Shown: positions 1-9,068, counted from the first letter of the stretch. The stretch: DNA of 64,000 nucleotides from Leucobacter sp. cx-328 (GCF_014530035.1 NZ_JACVMX010000006.1:62001-126000); one strand, 5' to 3'. Notes: generated by a model not told the origin, from the letters alone. Translations and numbers: made by a program.

Positions 1-1
1 C

Positions 2-1909
2 TTTCGTAAGAGCTTCCTAGATCAGTCAGAAGTTCGGTTCCCTGAAGGCATGATCTACGAGGACGTGGCTGTCATGCCTCGACTCTTCCTCGCGGCAGAA
101 CGGTTTGACGTATATAGCGATCCCGTTGTTTTCTGGCGTATCACTGATGGCAGCATCACCCAGACGCTTCGACCAGCCAAGGCGCTTGATCGGCTACAAG
201 TGCTTGCGGAACTGCGTGAATTTTTCCTCTCAAATGATGCTGACGAAGCGCTCATTGATGAATTCGACTTTGCGGTTCTCGACTACAATCTTCGTTGGCT
301 GTACCAAGAGTTCTGCCGATATGACGACGCGACGCAGCTCGAGATCTTGAGCCAGTCGGGTGAACTCGTCAAGCCGATTCGTGAAACGGTGGTGCAACGC
401 GTTCCGGAGCCGCTTCGTACCTGGGTACACCTTTCCCGAGAGGGGCATAATCGGGAGCTCACTAAGATCCTAGAAAACGCGCCGAAGCTTGTGAATTTGC
501 GTGTCGACGCCACTCCCGATGATGTTCGGAACGGTGAGGCCGATGAGCGGCGGAAAGCCCTAATGGTTCGCCGTGCAGAGATACGTCACAAGTGGCTTCG
601 CCGCGTACGAAATGTCTGTATTTATCTGGTGTTTCGACCTATCGTTCTGCTCATTCCGATTGACCAACGTCGCGTATTCGTAGCGAACTACTGGGGAAAC
701 AAATTCTCTTTATCTGACGGGCCAGCAGCCCTTGCGGTTCGTATCGCGCAAGAACGCCCAGATATGAAAATCACAGTGCTCAGCACGAAGCATAATAAGC
801 GTCAAATCCATAGTTCAGTGCAAGCACTGATGGGATCCGCCGCCCGAGTGAGTGTAGTCAAGAACCACTCATTCCGATACTTCTACCACCTGTGGCGTGC
901 AAAATACTTGTTCAACGATGTGAACTTTTCGATTGGCTTCAACGTAGACCGATTCGTTGAAAAGCGCCCTGGGCAGATCGAGATTCAGACAACTCACGGC
1001 ACTCCACTCAAGAAGATGGGTGTTGACTCTGAAGCTGCGATCAGTGTTGAAGAGATGCCAAAGTTCCTCGCGAAGAGCAAGAGGTATGACTACCTTGTAG
1101 CGCCCAGTCCGATGGTAGGAAAGATCTTCGCTGATTCGCATGCCGTATCACCGAAGCTGTTGCAAACTGGACTACCCCAGAACGATCGTTTGTTCGAGCC
1201 GATTACCAGTGATGAGGTCGCGGCGATTAAAGCGAAGTATGACATCGATCCGACTCGGAAACTGCTGGTCTACGCTCCGACGTACCGTTATCGGGGAGGT
1301 ACGGCCTTTCCCTATGCAATTGACTTTGCACGTCTCAAGGCTGAATTCGGCGATGAATACCAGATCGTCATCAAGACGCATCCTTTTACGCATACTCGAC
1401 TCGATGGGCTCTACTTCAGGGAGCTCACCGATCATGCCCTAACAATTAGCGGCAAGCCATTTATCAAACTCTTTGGCGAACTACGCGAAGAAAAGCCGCG
1501 CGTACCTGTGTACTTCAATTCAGACAAGCTCGACATCACGATGCTGAAGCACGAAACTCCAGCTGATATCAACGAACTCATGCGTGCAGCGGATGTGCTG
1601 GTCACCGACTACTCGTCAATTCTCTTCAATTTCCCGCATCTCGATAAGCCACTCATCGCATTTGCCCCAGACGCGGAACTGTACGAGTCAAGCCGTGGCA
1701 TGTATTTCAGCCTCAAAGACATCGTTCCTGGAGCGTTCACTCAAACCACAGAAGAACTGATTGCTGCTGTGCAGAAGGCGGGATCCCCAGACGAATGGGA
1801 TGCTGCCTATGGTGAGCGTGTGAGTGAGTTCACCAGACAATTCCACCACTGGGAAACTGGTGATGCGTCGGGAAAGATCCTGCGTGAGCTCGGAATTCTG
1901 TCTCGCTAA
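2..1909 (+). CDS. TagF-like CDP-glycerol glycerophosphotransferase family protein (5' end outside window)
   Basis: C-terminal part of a polymerase of the CDP-glycerol:poly(glycerophosphate) glycerophosphotransferase family, which works at the inner face of the membrane and adds polyol-phosphate units to a teichoic-acid-like or capsular chain. The frame is open to the left edge with no stop, so the ATG at 50 is internal. The first residues (FPEGMIYEDV, FWRITDGS) read like the tail of a family-2 glycosyltransferase, so the whole gene is probably a GT2-TagF fusion. Counting from base 50, the family segments THGTPLKKMG (about residue 315), LLVYAPTYR, IKTHPF and TDYSSILFNF (about 519) are visible. 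It ends at a strong hairpin facing a convergent ABC exporter operon, which suggests its product or a related polymer is the export cargo. The exact polyol unit cannot be told from sequence. Confidence 0.9.
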   Translation, partial: FRKSFLDQSEVRFPEGMIYEDVAVMPRLFLAAERFDVYSDPVVFWRITDGSITQTLRPAKALDRLQVLAELREFFLSNDADEALIDEFDFAVLDYNLRWLYQEFCRYDDATQLEILSQSGELVKPIRETVVQRVPEPLRTWVHLSREGHNRELTKILENAPKLVNLRVDATPDDVRNGEADERRKALMVRRAEIRHKWLRRVRNVCIYLVFRPIVLLIPIDQRRVFVANYWGNKFSLSDGPAALAVRIAQERPDMKITVLSTKHNKRQIHSSVQALMGSAARVSVVKNHSFRYFYHLWRAKYLFNDVNFSIGFNVDRFVEKRPGQIEIQTTHGTPLKKMGVDSEAAISVEEMPKFLAKSKRYDYLVAPSPMVGKIFADSHAVSPKLLQTGLPQNDRLFEPITSDEVAAIKAKYDIDPTRKLLVYAPTYRYRGGTAFPYAIDFARLKAEFGDEYQIVIKTHPFTHTRLDGLYFRELTDHALTISGKPFIKLFGELREEKPRVPVYFNSDKLDITMLKHETPADINELMRAADVLVTDYSSILFNFPHLDKPLIAFAPDAELYESSRGMYFSLKDIVPGAFTQTTEELIAAVQKAGSPDEWDAAYGERVSEFTRQFHHWETGDASGKILRELGILSR

Positions 1910-1915
1910 CTGGTG

Positions 1916-1978
1916 ATACAACTTAGGGCAGGGTCTCGGCCGTTATGAATGGCGCCGAGGCCCTGCCCTAAGTTGTAT
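1916..1978. terminator. Bidirectional hairpin terminator between convergent genes
   Basis: Two 25-base arms (1916-1940 and 1954-1978) are complementary except for one G-T pair and enclose a 13-nt loop. It lies 7 bases after the TagF-like stop and 29 bases before the stop of the opposing ABC ATPase gene, so it can end transcription from both sides. Confidence 0.85.
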
Positions 1979-2007
1979 ACGTCTGAGACGAATATGAGGA
2001 GCTAAGA

Positions 2008-3126
2008 CTAGTTTGACGGAATGAATGCAATACCGCTTTTCACGGTGAACTCAACTTCACCGTGCTGGAACGGCATGCGGCGTACACCCTCATCCTGGAA
2101 CGACCCCCGTGGTCCACTCACAATGAAACCCCAAGGGCCAGACGGTCCACCAGCCTGCCGGTAACCTTCGGAGAACAAACCAGTTCCGATGCCAGCGGTA
2201 CCGACGGTATCGGAACTGGTGATTAGACCACGCTCGAAGTGCTGTACCCAACCGCCGCCATTCTTGGTGACCCGTTCCGCGGGCCCGCGCGGAATGCCCC
2301 ACTGACCAGGGTTTTCCATATAGTAATCGTAGATGGCACCCTCAATAGGGTAGGGGCTCTTTAAATCATCGAGTGATTCCGCTCGTACATACTCAACGGC
2401 CTCGTCGATAGGGCCGTCAAACATCATCTGCCCATGATTTAATACAATGCCACGTTCGCAGAGTTCTTTAACCTGGCTAGCATTGTGGCTCACAACAAAC
2501 ATGGTCTTCCCATTTGCCTGAAACTCTTTCATTTTCGCGGTGCACTTCTTACGGAACTGTGCATCGCCGACAGAGAGAATCTCGTCGACCAACAGAACGT
2601 CCAGTTCTGTGTGTACGGCGACGGAGAAGCCGAGACGAGAATACATGCCAGAGGAATAGCGTTTCACTTCAGCATCAATGAACTCCCCGATCTCGGAAAA
2701 CTCAAGAATTGACTCAAACCTTGCATCAGTTTCTTCCTTGGACATGCCAAGAATTGCTGCGTTCAGATAGACGTTTTCTCGCCCGGTGAGGTCAGGATGG
2801 AAACCGGCCCCGACCTCCAGCAAGCCAGCTACACGGCCACGTGTACGGATCCATCCCGAGTCAGGACGCATGACACCTGAGAGTAGTTTCAAGGTCGTGG
2901 ATTTACCTGATCCGTTGCGCCCAAGAAGCGCAACCGACTGGCCCTCTGGCACCTCGAATGAGACATCGTCTACGGCGTTAAACGACGTCTTCAAATTCTT
3001 CCGCTGCATTGCAGCAATCACAGTCTCTTTGAACGAACTTGTGTGATTGATTTGGAAGGTCTTCATAACCTTGTTGAAAATGATCGCAGGCTTGGCCTGC
3101 GTTTGGTCGTTAGAGAGTTTGGGCAA
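2008..3126 (-). CDS. Polysaccharide/teichoic-acid ABC exporter ATPase with C-terminal LGFP-like module
   Basis: Cytoplasmic ATPase of a TagH/Wzt-type exporter; it pairs with the permease encoded just upstream. Walker A (GRNGSGKST), the signature YSSGM, Walker B (VLLVDE) and the H-loop histidine (VVSHN) are all present. After the nucleotide-binding domain, the last ~105 residues (QWGIPRGPAER, NGGGWVQHFERG, GYRQAGGPSGPWG, MPFQHGEVEF) match the LGFP repeats of the secreted protein at 9069-11111 in the same order. No membrane segment separates the domains, so this module should sit in the cytosol, where Wzt proteins keep their glycan-recognition domain. The frame extends to a TTG at 3165 without a ribosome site; I prefer the TTG at 3126, with GGAGGG 5 bases upstream, giving 372 residues and a 17-base overlap with the permease end. 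Confidence 0.9.
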   Translation of the reverse strand: MPKLSNDQTQAKPAIIFNKVMKTFQINHTSSFKETVIAAMQRKNLKTSFNAVDDVSFEVPEGQSVALLGRNGSGKSTTLKLLSGVMRPDSGWIRTRGRVAGLLEVGAGFHPDLTGRENVYLNAAILGMSKEETDARFESILEFSEIGEFIDAEVKRYSSGMYSRLGFSVAVHTELDVLLVDEILSVGDAQFRKKCTAKMKEFQANGKTMFVVSHNASQVKELCERGIVLNHGQMMFDGPIDEAVEYVRAESLDDLKSPYPIEGAIYDYYMENPGQWGIPRGPAERVTKNGGGWVQHFERGLITSSDTVGTAGIGTGLFSEGYRQAGGPSGPWGFIVSGPRGSFQDEGVRRMPFQHGEVEFTVKSGIAFIPSN

Positions 3127-3976
3127 ACTTGCCCTCCAATCGGCGGAAGACCAGCTGCCCGACAAGCAGCGTGATTACAGAGAGAGCAAGCCCGATACCA
3201 ATGTTGAGCAACATGTGGTCCGGCCGCGGGGTATTGCCAGCCATTGGCAGCCAGAACGCATCGTGGAAGAGCTCGACTGCGGTAGTCATCGGGTTTGCCA
3301 TGTAGATGTTGTAGAGCCACTCTGGAGCGCGGTCGTGAACCATCGTCCAGGAGTAAAGTACGGGCGAGGTCCAGGTGGCAAACATCAAAATGAGATCCAC
3401 GAAGTTGCGGGAGTCACGGTAGGCAACGTTCAGCGCGCCGAAGAAGAGGCCGAGTCCGAGGGCGAAGAGCAAGATGATGAAGACACCTAGTAGGAATGCT
3501 CCGATTGCAGCAAAACTAATAGCCCATCCCAGGAAAAGGGCTACAACGAGAAGCACGACAGCTTGCGGAAGGAAATGTACGAGCGCGACTCCGACCGCAG
3601 CAACCGGGAAAAGCTCGCGCGGCATGAAGATTTTCTTCACGAGTGCCTTGTTGTCGACAATCGCACTGGTGGTGTTGCGCAATGCTTCACTGAACAGGTT
3701 TACAGCGACGATTCCAGCGACAAGATACACGGGGAAAAGAGGCACACCCTTGTTTGCGTCTAGCACTACACCAAACACTAGGTAATACATCAAAAACTGC
3801 GCGAGCGGGCGAATGTATGACCAAATCCAGCCGAGCGCCGAACCGTAATAGCGAGTTGAAATACCCTTTTTCAGGAGCAGCTGCAAGAGATACCGGTGCT
3901 TAAACACATCGACAAGCCCTCGGCTAGCGCCAGGGGTAGAGAAATCTGGGTCGCTGATCGCCGCATTCTCAGTCAT
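3110..3976 (-). CDS. Polysaccharide ABC exporter permease (TagG/Wzm type)
   Basis: ABC-2 family membrane subunit of 288 residues that forms the channel for an undecaprenyl-linked glycan or teichoic acid. The N-terminus is cytosolic and is followed by an amphipathic segment (KKGISTRYYGSALGWIWSYIRP) and about six membrane spans, the usual layout and length for Wzm/TagG. The segment KIFMPRELFPVAAVGVALVHF is typical of the family's connecting helix. ATG start with AGGAT upstream. Its 3' end overlaps the ATPase gene, which indicates translational coupling. The pair is the only ABC exporter in the locus and coexists with two Wzx flippases. Confidence 0.93.
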   Translation of the reverse strand: MTENAAISDPDFSTPGASRGLVDVFKHRYLLQLLLKKGISTRYYGSALGWIWSYIRPLAQFLMYYLVFGVVLDANKGVPLFPVYLVAGIVAVNLFSEALRNTTSAIVDNKALVKKIFMPRELFPVAAVGVALVHFLPQAVVLLVVALFLGWAISFAAIGAFLLGVFIILLFALGLGLFFGALNVAYRDSRNFVDLILMFATWTSPVLYSWTMVHDRAPEWLYNIYMANPMTTAVELFHDAFWLPMAGNTPRPDHMLLNIGIGLALSVITLLVGQLVFRRLEGKFAQTL

Positions 3977-4032
3977 ATGGATGATCCTATCGTGGGAAGT
4001 GCAGGTGAAAAGGGGGCGAGTCAGCCCTGAGA

Positions 4033-4758
4033 TTAACGAGGCGTGACGGGCAGGGCATTCTCAATCGAACGCCAACTGAGAACCGCTGCTGTAAGTGAGT
4101 CGAGGCAATCAGGTAGGGCCCGTTCAGAAAGCAACAAGTCACCTTCGGCATAGCGTCGGGTGAGTTCAGCAATCGAACTTGCGCTATGGCCTGCGCGCTC
4201 GGCGCCAACAGCATTCACTCCCATAAGCCGAGGAGGCGTGCCATACACCTTGCCATAAGGAGGTATGTCACGAGTGACGGGAGTTCCCATACCGATCATC
4301 GCGCCTTCAGCGATAACGCGTCGCTGGTGCACAACAGCGTTCATGCCGATGTTTACACGATCGCCTATCTCGCAGTGGCCGCCAATTGAAACGCCCGCGG
4401 AGACAGTAACTCGCTCGCCTACAATTACATCGTGAGCAAGATACGCGCGATTCAGAATCCAGCTATCCGCTCCTACGGTGGTTTCACGGTAGCTACCTTG
4501 GTGGATTACGGCCTGCTCGCGAATGACCGCACCACGGCCGATGCGAACACCCGCATGCTGGAGGTCACCCGTCCAAGCTGGGTTCTGTGCCAGGTTTGAC
4601 ATTTCGGGAGGCGCACCAATTTGTGCACCTGGTCCGATCCACACCTCGTCTTCAATGACACATGGGCCGAGTATCACAGCACCCGGTCCGACGCATACGC
4701 CGGACCCGATCGTGACTCCTTCGCCGATGAAAGCTGCGGGGCTAATCAGAGTATTCAT
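4033..4758 (-). CDS. LpxA-like hexapeptide-repeat acyl/acetyltransferase
   Basis: Left-handed beta-helix transferase of 241 residues. Repeated hexapeptides (IGEGVTIGSGVCVGPGA and onward) fill the first ~180 residues. The middle resembles UDP-GlcNAc O-acyltransferase LpxA: a catalytic-type histidine in AYLAHDVIVG, then GMNAVVHQ, VTRDIPPYGKVYG and a C-terminal helical tail beginning GVNAVGAERAGHS. True lipid A is not expected in an actinobacterium, so I infer N- or O-acylation of a nucleotide-activated (amino) sugar for the surface glycan. Its ATG overlaps the stop of the sugar dehydrogenase gene (ATGA), so the two are translated together. The same dehydrogenase plus acyltransferase pairing is known for GnnA/LpxA and WbpB/WbpD. 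Acyl donor and substrate are unknown. Confidence 0.82.
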   Translation of the reverse strand: MNTLISPAAFIGEGVTIGSGVCVGPGAVILGPCVIEDEVWIGPGAQIGAPPEMSNLAQNPAWTGDLQHAGVRIGRGAVIREQAVIHQGSYRETTVGADSWILNRAYLAHDVIVGERVTVSAGVSIGGHCEIGDRVNIGMNAVVHQRRVIAEGAMIGMGTPVTRDIPPYGKVYGTPPRLMGVNAVGAERAGHSASSIAELTRRYAEGDLLLSERALPDCLDSLTAAVLSWRSIENALPVTPR

Positions 4759-5756
4759 GCAATGCCGTACCCAGAAAGTCGCTCTGTTTGACCAGTTTTG
4801 CCTGACCTTATTGAAGCCTCGATGACGCGCAACGTTTCAAGACCCTCGCGCAACGTGACTGCGTCGTGTCGCACGCCAAGGATGGCATCACGGAACGCTT
4901 CGTGTTCGCTCTTGAGCGGCTCGCGCTTCTCGAGCGCAAAACGGGTGACGGTGCCTTCACTTACGCCCCGGAATGCGGAAACTGCATCCCATGACGTGCC
5001 AATGGTGCCGTTCTCGTAGTAGGTGAGGTCAGCAGTGAGAGTGTCTGCAACCATCGCACCACGCTCTCCCGTAACGATGGTGAGACGTTCTTTGAAAGGT
5101 GTGAGCCAGTTCACGACATGATTCACAATGATGCCGTTGGCGAGCATTCCTGAGACGAGAATCATGTCCTCGTGCTCGCGCCCACTCTGGTATGCGGTTT
5201 CTGCGGATACGCGCTCATACGATGATTGCGCTAGCCATGCTGTGAGGTCAACGTCATGACTGCCAAGGTCCTTCGCGACACCAACGTCAGCGATACGTGC
5301 TGGGAACGGCCCCTGCCGACGAGTCTGAATCTGGTAAACCTGTCCGAGGTCGCCGTTGGCGATACGCTCTCGCAGACTCAAGAGCGCCGGGTTAAATCGC
5401 TCAACATGGCCCACTGCAGCAATTAGGTCTTTTGCTTCGAAAGCTGTAACTAGGCGGTTTGCTGCAGCCAGGTCGTGCGCTACCGGCTTTTCAACGAGGG
5501 TGTGTACGCCTGCCGCTGCTAGCTTCAGGCCGACTTCTTCGTGAAACTTTGTTGGAACCGCAACGATGGCTGCATCGATTCCAGCACTGATGAGCCCCTC
5601 GACTGAGTCAAACATTGGGGTATCGCCCGCGACTCCGTGAGGGTCACCCATCGCATCAGCGACGGCGACCAGCTCGATGCCGTCGGTTTCGCGGATTACT
5701 CTTGCGTGATGACGCCCCATCATGCCGAGTCCGATGAGGCCGTAGCGAATACTCAA
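4755..5756 (-). CDS. Gfo/Idh/MocA family sugar dehydrogenase
   Basis: NAD(P)-dependent oxidoreductase of 333 residues. The Rossmann start YGLIGLGMMGRHHARV, the catalytic EKPVAHD lysine motif and the GSHDVD segment with its histidine mark the family. Members in glycan clusters oxidise C3 of UDP-GlcNAc or UDP-GlcNAcA so that a DegT aminotransferase can then add nitrogen; a DegT enzyme is encoded at 11195. The frame runs upstream to 5828, but TTG 5756 has AAGGAG 7 bases before it and places the start directly at the Rossmann strand. The stop overlaps the next gene's ATG. The exact sugar substrate is an inference from neighbours. Confidence 0.88.
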   Translation of the reverse strand: MSIRYGLIGLGMMGRHHARVIRETDGIELVAVADAMGDPHGVAGDTPMFDSVEGLISAGIDAAIVAVPTKFHEEVGLKLAAAGVHTLVEKPVAHDLAAANRLVTAFEAKDLIAAVGHVERFNPALLSLRERIANGDLGQVYQIQTRRQGPFPARIADVGVAKDLGSHDVDLTAWLAQSSYERVSAETAYQSGREHEDMILVSGMLANGIIVNHVVNWLTPFKERLTIVTGERGAMVADTLTADLTYYENGTIGTSWDAVSAFRGVSEGTVTRFALEKREPLKSEHEAFRDAILGVRHDAVTLREGLETLRVIEASIRSGKTGQTERLSGYGIA

Positions 5757-5837
5757 GGTGTTGCTCCTTACCAAATTGGTGTGTTTCCAGCGGCCCTGAG
5801 GTCGAGGTATGTGGGAAATTTTACCCAAAAACGCGTG

Positions 5838-7841
5838 TTACTGGCTGATATCGCAACCAGTAACCTCATAGACAACTGCGTCACCCTCACGGTCGATCTC
5901 CGTGAACATGTCTGATTCTCCTACATCTGTGATTCCAAGGAAGGGCTCTGCGCGCTTAGTGCCAGGGAAAACATACTTGGTTCCGAAATCAAGAATGTAG
6001 CGGGCACCTAGTTGCTCTACCAGCTCGCATGATCGCGGAGTGCCATATTTTAGTTCTGAGGTGAGCTCAGCAATTCTAGGATCGTAGTTTCCCCCGGTGT
6101 GGGGCGTAAGCACTGGAATGCCACTAATCGCATATGCTAGTGCGCCACCGTTCCAGGGATTGTCTATGATGACTGCATTCTCTGGCAGTGTTTCGGAAAG
6201 ACGCTCAAGCACTGCACGCTCATCGACGTCAAGTAGGACAGCATTTGGCCCGGACTTCTCGTACTTCGAACTCACATATTGAATTCCGGCATGTGCGCCA
6301 GCGCCCTGAGTGGCAGCAAGCAAGAAAAGTACTGCGAGCGCGGACCCGCCAATACGAGCAAACTTTGGACGCTGTACGAGACGTGCCCATCGGACAAGCC
6401 CTCCGCGCAGTGCGCTCCAACCGAGGCTGGCGCCCAGGACGATGAATGGGAAGACCCCCATCCATACGAGGGCTGACAATCGCCAGGGGGTGTTGTACCA
6501 CGGAGTGAGGAAGAAAGTTCGCCACTCCGAGGGTGGGAAGCCGTCAGAGATAATGTACAACGCTAGGAACAGCACACCTGGGACGAAGAGCCAACGCATC
6601 CGTGTCAGACGAATCACAACAACGAATCCAACAAGCATGAGCAGGCTGACCGGCCATACATGTCCCTCGAGATGGGGGCTCATGCCAATGGCGTCAAGAA
6701 GTGCGCCCTTGGGCCCCTTATCGCCTCCCCAAGGAGCATCGGATGTACGACCAACGTACCAAGCGACGATGATGAGAGCGAAAAGTCCTAAACAACCGAG
6801 TGCGGCCAGACTGATACGCGGACCTTTGGAGAGCAGTGCTGCTCCAAGCTCGCCGGTGCGCTGCGGCACATTTGCGCCGCGAATTGCTCGAATAAGCAGA
6901 TACAAGCTCGGGCCGATAAGCCAGACGAGGATTGCATGCATGCCGTTGGGGTGTGCAAGCACCACAGCGCCAAAGCTGCCAAACAGCAGCAAGAGCGCTG
7001 AGCCCATGGAATTCATGTCACTTCTACGAGCCTTGGCAATACCGAAGAGCTGCATGAACGCGATGAGGAAATACGGAATCAACGCAAAGGCGAGCAGATT
7101 CGGATACAAAATACCGTAGCCGGTGAGGGAGAGGGGGAAGCTAGGAATGGCAACTGAGAGCACGCCAGAAATGAAGCTGACTCGAGCACTCGGACCAGCA
7201 ATTGCGCGCCCGAAACCGACCATTCCGACAGTCCAAATGATGGCGATTGTGGCGAAGAGTGCCGCATTTGTTGCAAGCGGAATTGAAACGCTACTGAGCT
7301 GAACGATCAGGGCTACCAGACCGTGCCAGAGCGTCGGGTAGAAGACCTTCGCGCCCGGCGCTGAAAGGTCCATATCGTATGGGGCGGCACTGCCTTCGTC
7401 GAGAATCTTCTGCACCGCGTTGAGGTGGAAGTTCACATCGTAGGTCTGTGAAATTGCGTCGGGAGATTTGATTGCCAACACAACAGATGCTGTGATTGTG
7501 AGACCGCCGATTGCTGCGGCAACGGTTGGAATCCAGAAGCGCTTTGCACCCGAACTGTGTGCACTTGATCCCTTGCGTTGAATCGCCATGAACGGACGGA
7601 GGGCGAACAATACGACCGTCAATACCACAGTCAGCCCAATGGCCGGCAATACTGTCCAAAAGATACCTAAGAACGGTGCGATGAAGGAGCTTAACGCTAG
7701 AACCGCGAAGGCCGCAGGGATTGAGATGAGTAGGACAGAAAACCCACGTGCGCGCAATGCAAACGCGATAGGTAACCCGAGGACCGCGATGAGACCAAGC
7801 ATGGTGACCACCGGGAGCACCAGCGCAAGCCATTGGAGCAT
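5838..7841 (-). CDS. Large multi-pass membrane protein, DUF6541-like
   Basis: A 667-residue integral membrane protein with about a dozen hydrophobic segments and a C-terminal extracytoplasmic region of ~130 residues (from about YVSSKYEKSGPN onward). The layout resembles GT-C-type glycosyltransferases that use polyprenyl-phosphate sugars, and I recognise the DUF6541 style of actinobacterial glycan loci, though the enzymatic role is unproven. Its ATG shares one base with the stop of the DUF2304 gene upstream (TAATG). The operon order GT2 - DUF2304 - this protein suggests the GT2 makes a polyprenyl-phosphate sugar and this protein transfers it, or modifies the polymer, outside the membrane. Confidence 0.75.
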   Translation of the reverse strand: MLQWLALVLPVVTMLGLIAVLGLPIAFALRARGFSVLLISIPAAFAVLALSSFIAPFLGIFWTVLPAIGLTVVLTVVLFALRPFMAIQRKGSSAHSSGAKRFWIPTVAAAIGGLTITASVVLAIKSPDAISQTYDVNFHLNAVQKILDEGSAAPYDMDLSAPGAKVFYPTLWHGLVALIVQLSSVSIPLATNAALFATIAIIWTVGMVGFGRAIAGPSARVSFISGVLSVAIPSFPLSLTGYGILYPNLLAFALIPYFLIAFMQLFGIAKARRSDMNSMGSALLLLFGSFGAVVLAHPNGMHAILVWLIGPSLYLLIRAIRGANVPQRTGELGAALLSKGPRISLAALGCLGLFALIIVAWYVGRTSDAPWGGDKGPKGALLDAIGMSPHLEGHVWPVSLLMLVGFVVVIRLTRMRWLFVPGVLFLALYIISDGFPPSEWRTFFLTPWYNTPWRLSALVWMGVFPFIVLGASLGWSALRGGLVRWARLVQRPKFARIGGSALAVLFLLAATQGAGAHAGIQYVSSKYEKSGPNAVLLDVDERAVLERLSETLPENAVIIDNPWNGGALAYAISGIPVLTPHTGGNYDPRIAELTSELKYGTPRSCELVEQLGARYILDFGTKYVFPGTKRAEPFLGITDVGESDMFTEIDREGDAVVYEVTGCDISQ

Positions 7842-8230
7842 TACTTATTGTCCCCGTCTGCCTGCGTTGCTGATTTTTGATCGCATGTGGTCAATTGCTC
7901 AGTGAGGCGTGCCTCCATGAGAGCGACCGCACGCGCAAGATCGGTGACGCGTGCATCTGAACGGGCTTTTGCCCTCACGGTCGCGACAGCAAACACCAGA
8001 ACCATGACGATGAAGACATAGAGGAGTAAATCGGTGCCGCGTCCGATACCGAAGAAGTGAGCTACAGAGGTGAGCATCCCCGGGAAGATAATTGCAAATA
8101 CTGCCGCGAGCACAAAGAGGAGCGCGAAGATTCGCTTCAGCGCAAGTGAACGTTCTCCTGGCAGTACTTTCACGGCATATGCGGCCGCTCCAATGATGCC
8201 TGCGATGAGCAGGAACTGAAAAATAGACAT
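7841..8230 (-). CDS. DUF2304 family small membrane protein
   Basis: A 129-residue protein with three or four hydrophobic helices, the family segment GIGRGTDLLLY, then a charged C-terminal helix (RAVALMEARLTEQL) that could form a coiled coil in the cytosol. DUF2304 proteins usually sit beside DPM1-like GT2 enzymes and are thought to help anchor the enzyme or move its lipid product; no reaction has been assigned. It lies 9 bases after the GT2 gene and overlaps the DUF6541-like gene by one base, so the three are one transcriptional and translational unit. Confidence 0.88.
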   Translation of the reverse strand: MSIFQFLLIAGIIGAAAYAVKVLPGERSLALKRIFALLFVLAAVFAIIFPGMLTSVAHFFGIGRGTDLLLYVFIVMVLVFAVATVRAKARSDARVTDLARAVALMEARLTEQLTTCDQKSATQADGDNK

Positions 8231-8239
8231 GTCGCCCTG

Positions 8240-8938
8240 CTATCGGATGATGAGGTCAATAAGAATGTTGACTGAATTGAGAAGCGATTGCCCCTTCGCT
8301 CGAGAGTAATCGGTGTAGATCACTTCGACTGGCTGCTCGGCATAGGGCAATCCGGTCTTACCTAGCTGCACGACAATCTCAGTGCCGTGGGCCATGCGAT
8401 CCTGGCGGAGTTTAATCTGTCGAAGCGCATCCGCGCGAATCACACGAAGACCATTGTGCGCATCGGTCAAGCGTGTTCTGGTCGACCAATTTGTAACCGC
8501 GACAGCAGTTTTGAGTACGATCTTTTTCAGAATGCCGGGTTTTGTTCGGTCATCGAGGAATCGTGAACCGAAGACAATCGCTAAGTCTTCATCCCGCGCT
8601 CGATTAAGCATTGCCTGCGCGTCGACAACGCGATGCTGACCGTCCGCATCAAATGTGACGACAAACTGTGCGCCCTGCTCGAGCGCGTATTCAAAGCCTG
8701 TTTGCAGAGCAGCGCCCTGGCCAAGATTTATGGGATGAGTGACGACGTGCGCGCCAGCGATGTGGGCAATCTCTGCGCAACCATCTCGAGAGCCGTCGTC
8801 GATGCACACCACATTAGAAAAGGCGGGCATGAGTTCTCGAACGACGTCGCCGATCACCTGAGCTTCGTTGTACAGGGGAATAACAACCCAAGTATCCGCT
8901 TCACGGTGTGCGCGAGCGTGCGTCTCTCCAATGGCCAT
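8240..8938 (-). CDS. GT2 polyprenyl-phosphate glycosyltransferase (DPM1-like)
   Basis: Family-2 transferase of 232 residues that probably makes a polyprenyl-phosphate hexose from a nucleotide sugar at the inner membrane face. It shows the GT-A start WVVIPLYNEA, the CIDDGSRDG loop, the metal-binding TFDADGQH motif and an acceptor region (LTDAHNGLRVIRADAL). It lacks the C-terminal membrane helices some members have; the neighbouring DUF2304 protein may supply the anchor. An ATG three codons upstream (8947) is possible, but a -10-like CAGAAT at 8946-8951 lies 7 bases before ATG 8938, which favours a leaderless start there. It is divergent from the LGFP protein gene. Confidence 0.88.
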   Translation of the reverse strand: MAIGETHARAHREADTWVVIPLYNEAQVIGDVVRELMPAFSNVVCIDDGSRDGCAEIAHIAGAHVVTHPINLGQGAALQTGFEYALEQGAQFVVTFDADGQHRVVDAQAMLNRARDEDLAIVFGSRFLDDRTKPGILKKIVLKTAVAVTNWSTRTRLTDAHNGLRVIRADALRQIKLRQDRMAHGTEIVVQLGKTGLPYAEQPVEVIYTDYSRAKGQSLLNSVNILIDLIIR

Positions 8939-9068
8939 AAATACCATTCTGACAGATCAGACCCCAGAAACTGGTCAACGACGAAATAGCCTCGCGCTTG
9001 TTGAGCGGTCAGGCAGTAGCTATCGTGGCTTAGTAAGAGTCTCAACTACAGGTAGAAGGTTGGCTGGA

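Noticed and set aside
265-300. ATG at 50 as the true start of the TagF-like gene
   Set aside because: The frame is open to the left edge and the upstream codons continue conserved glycosyltransferase sequence.
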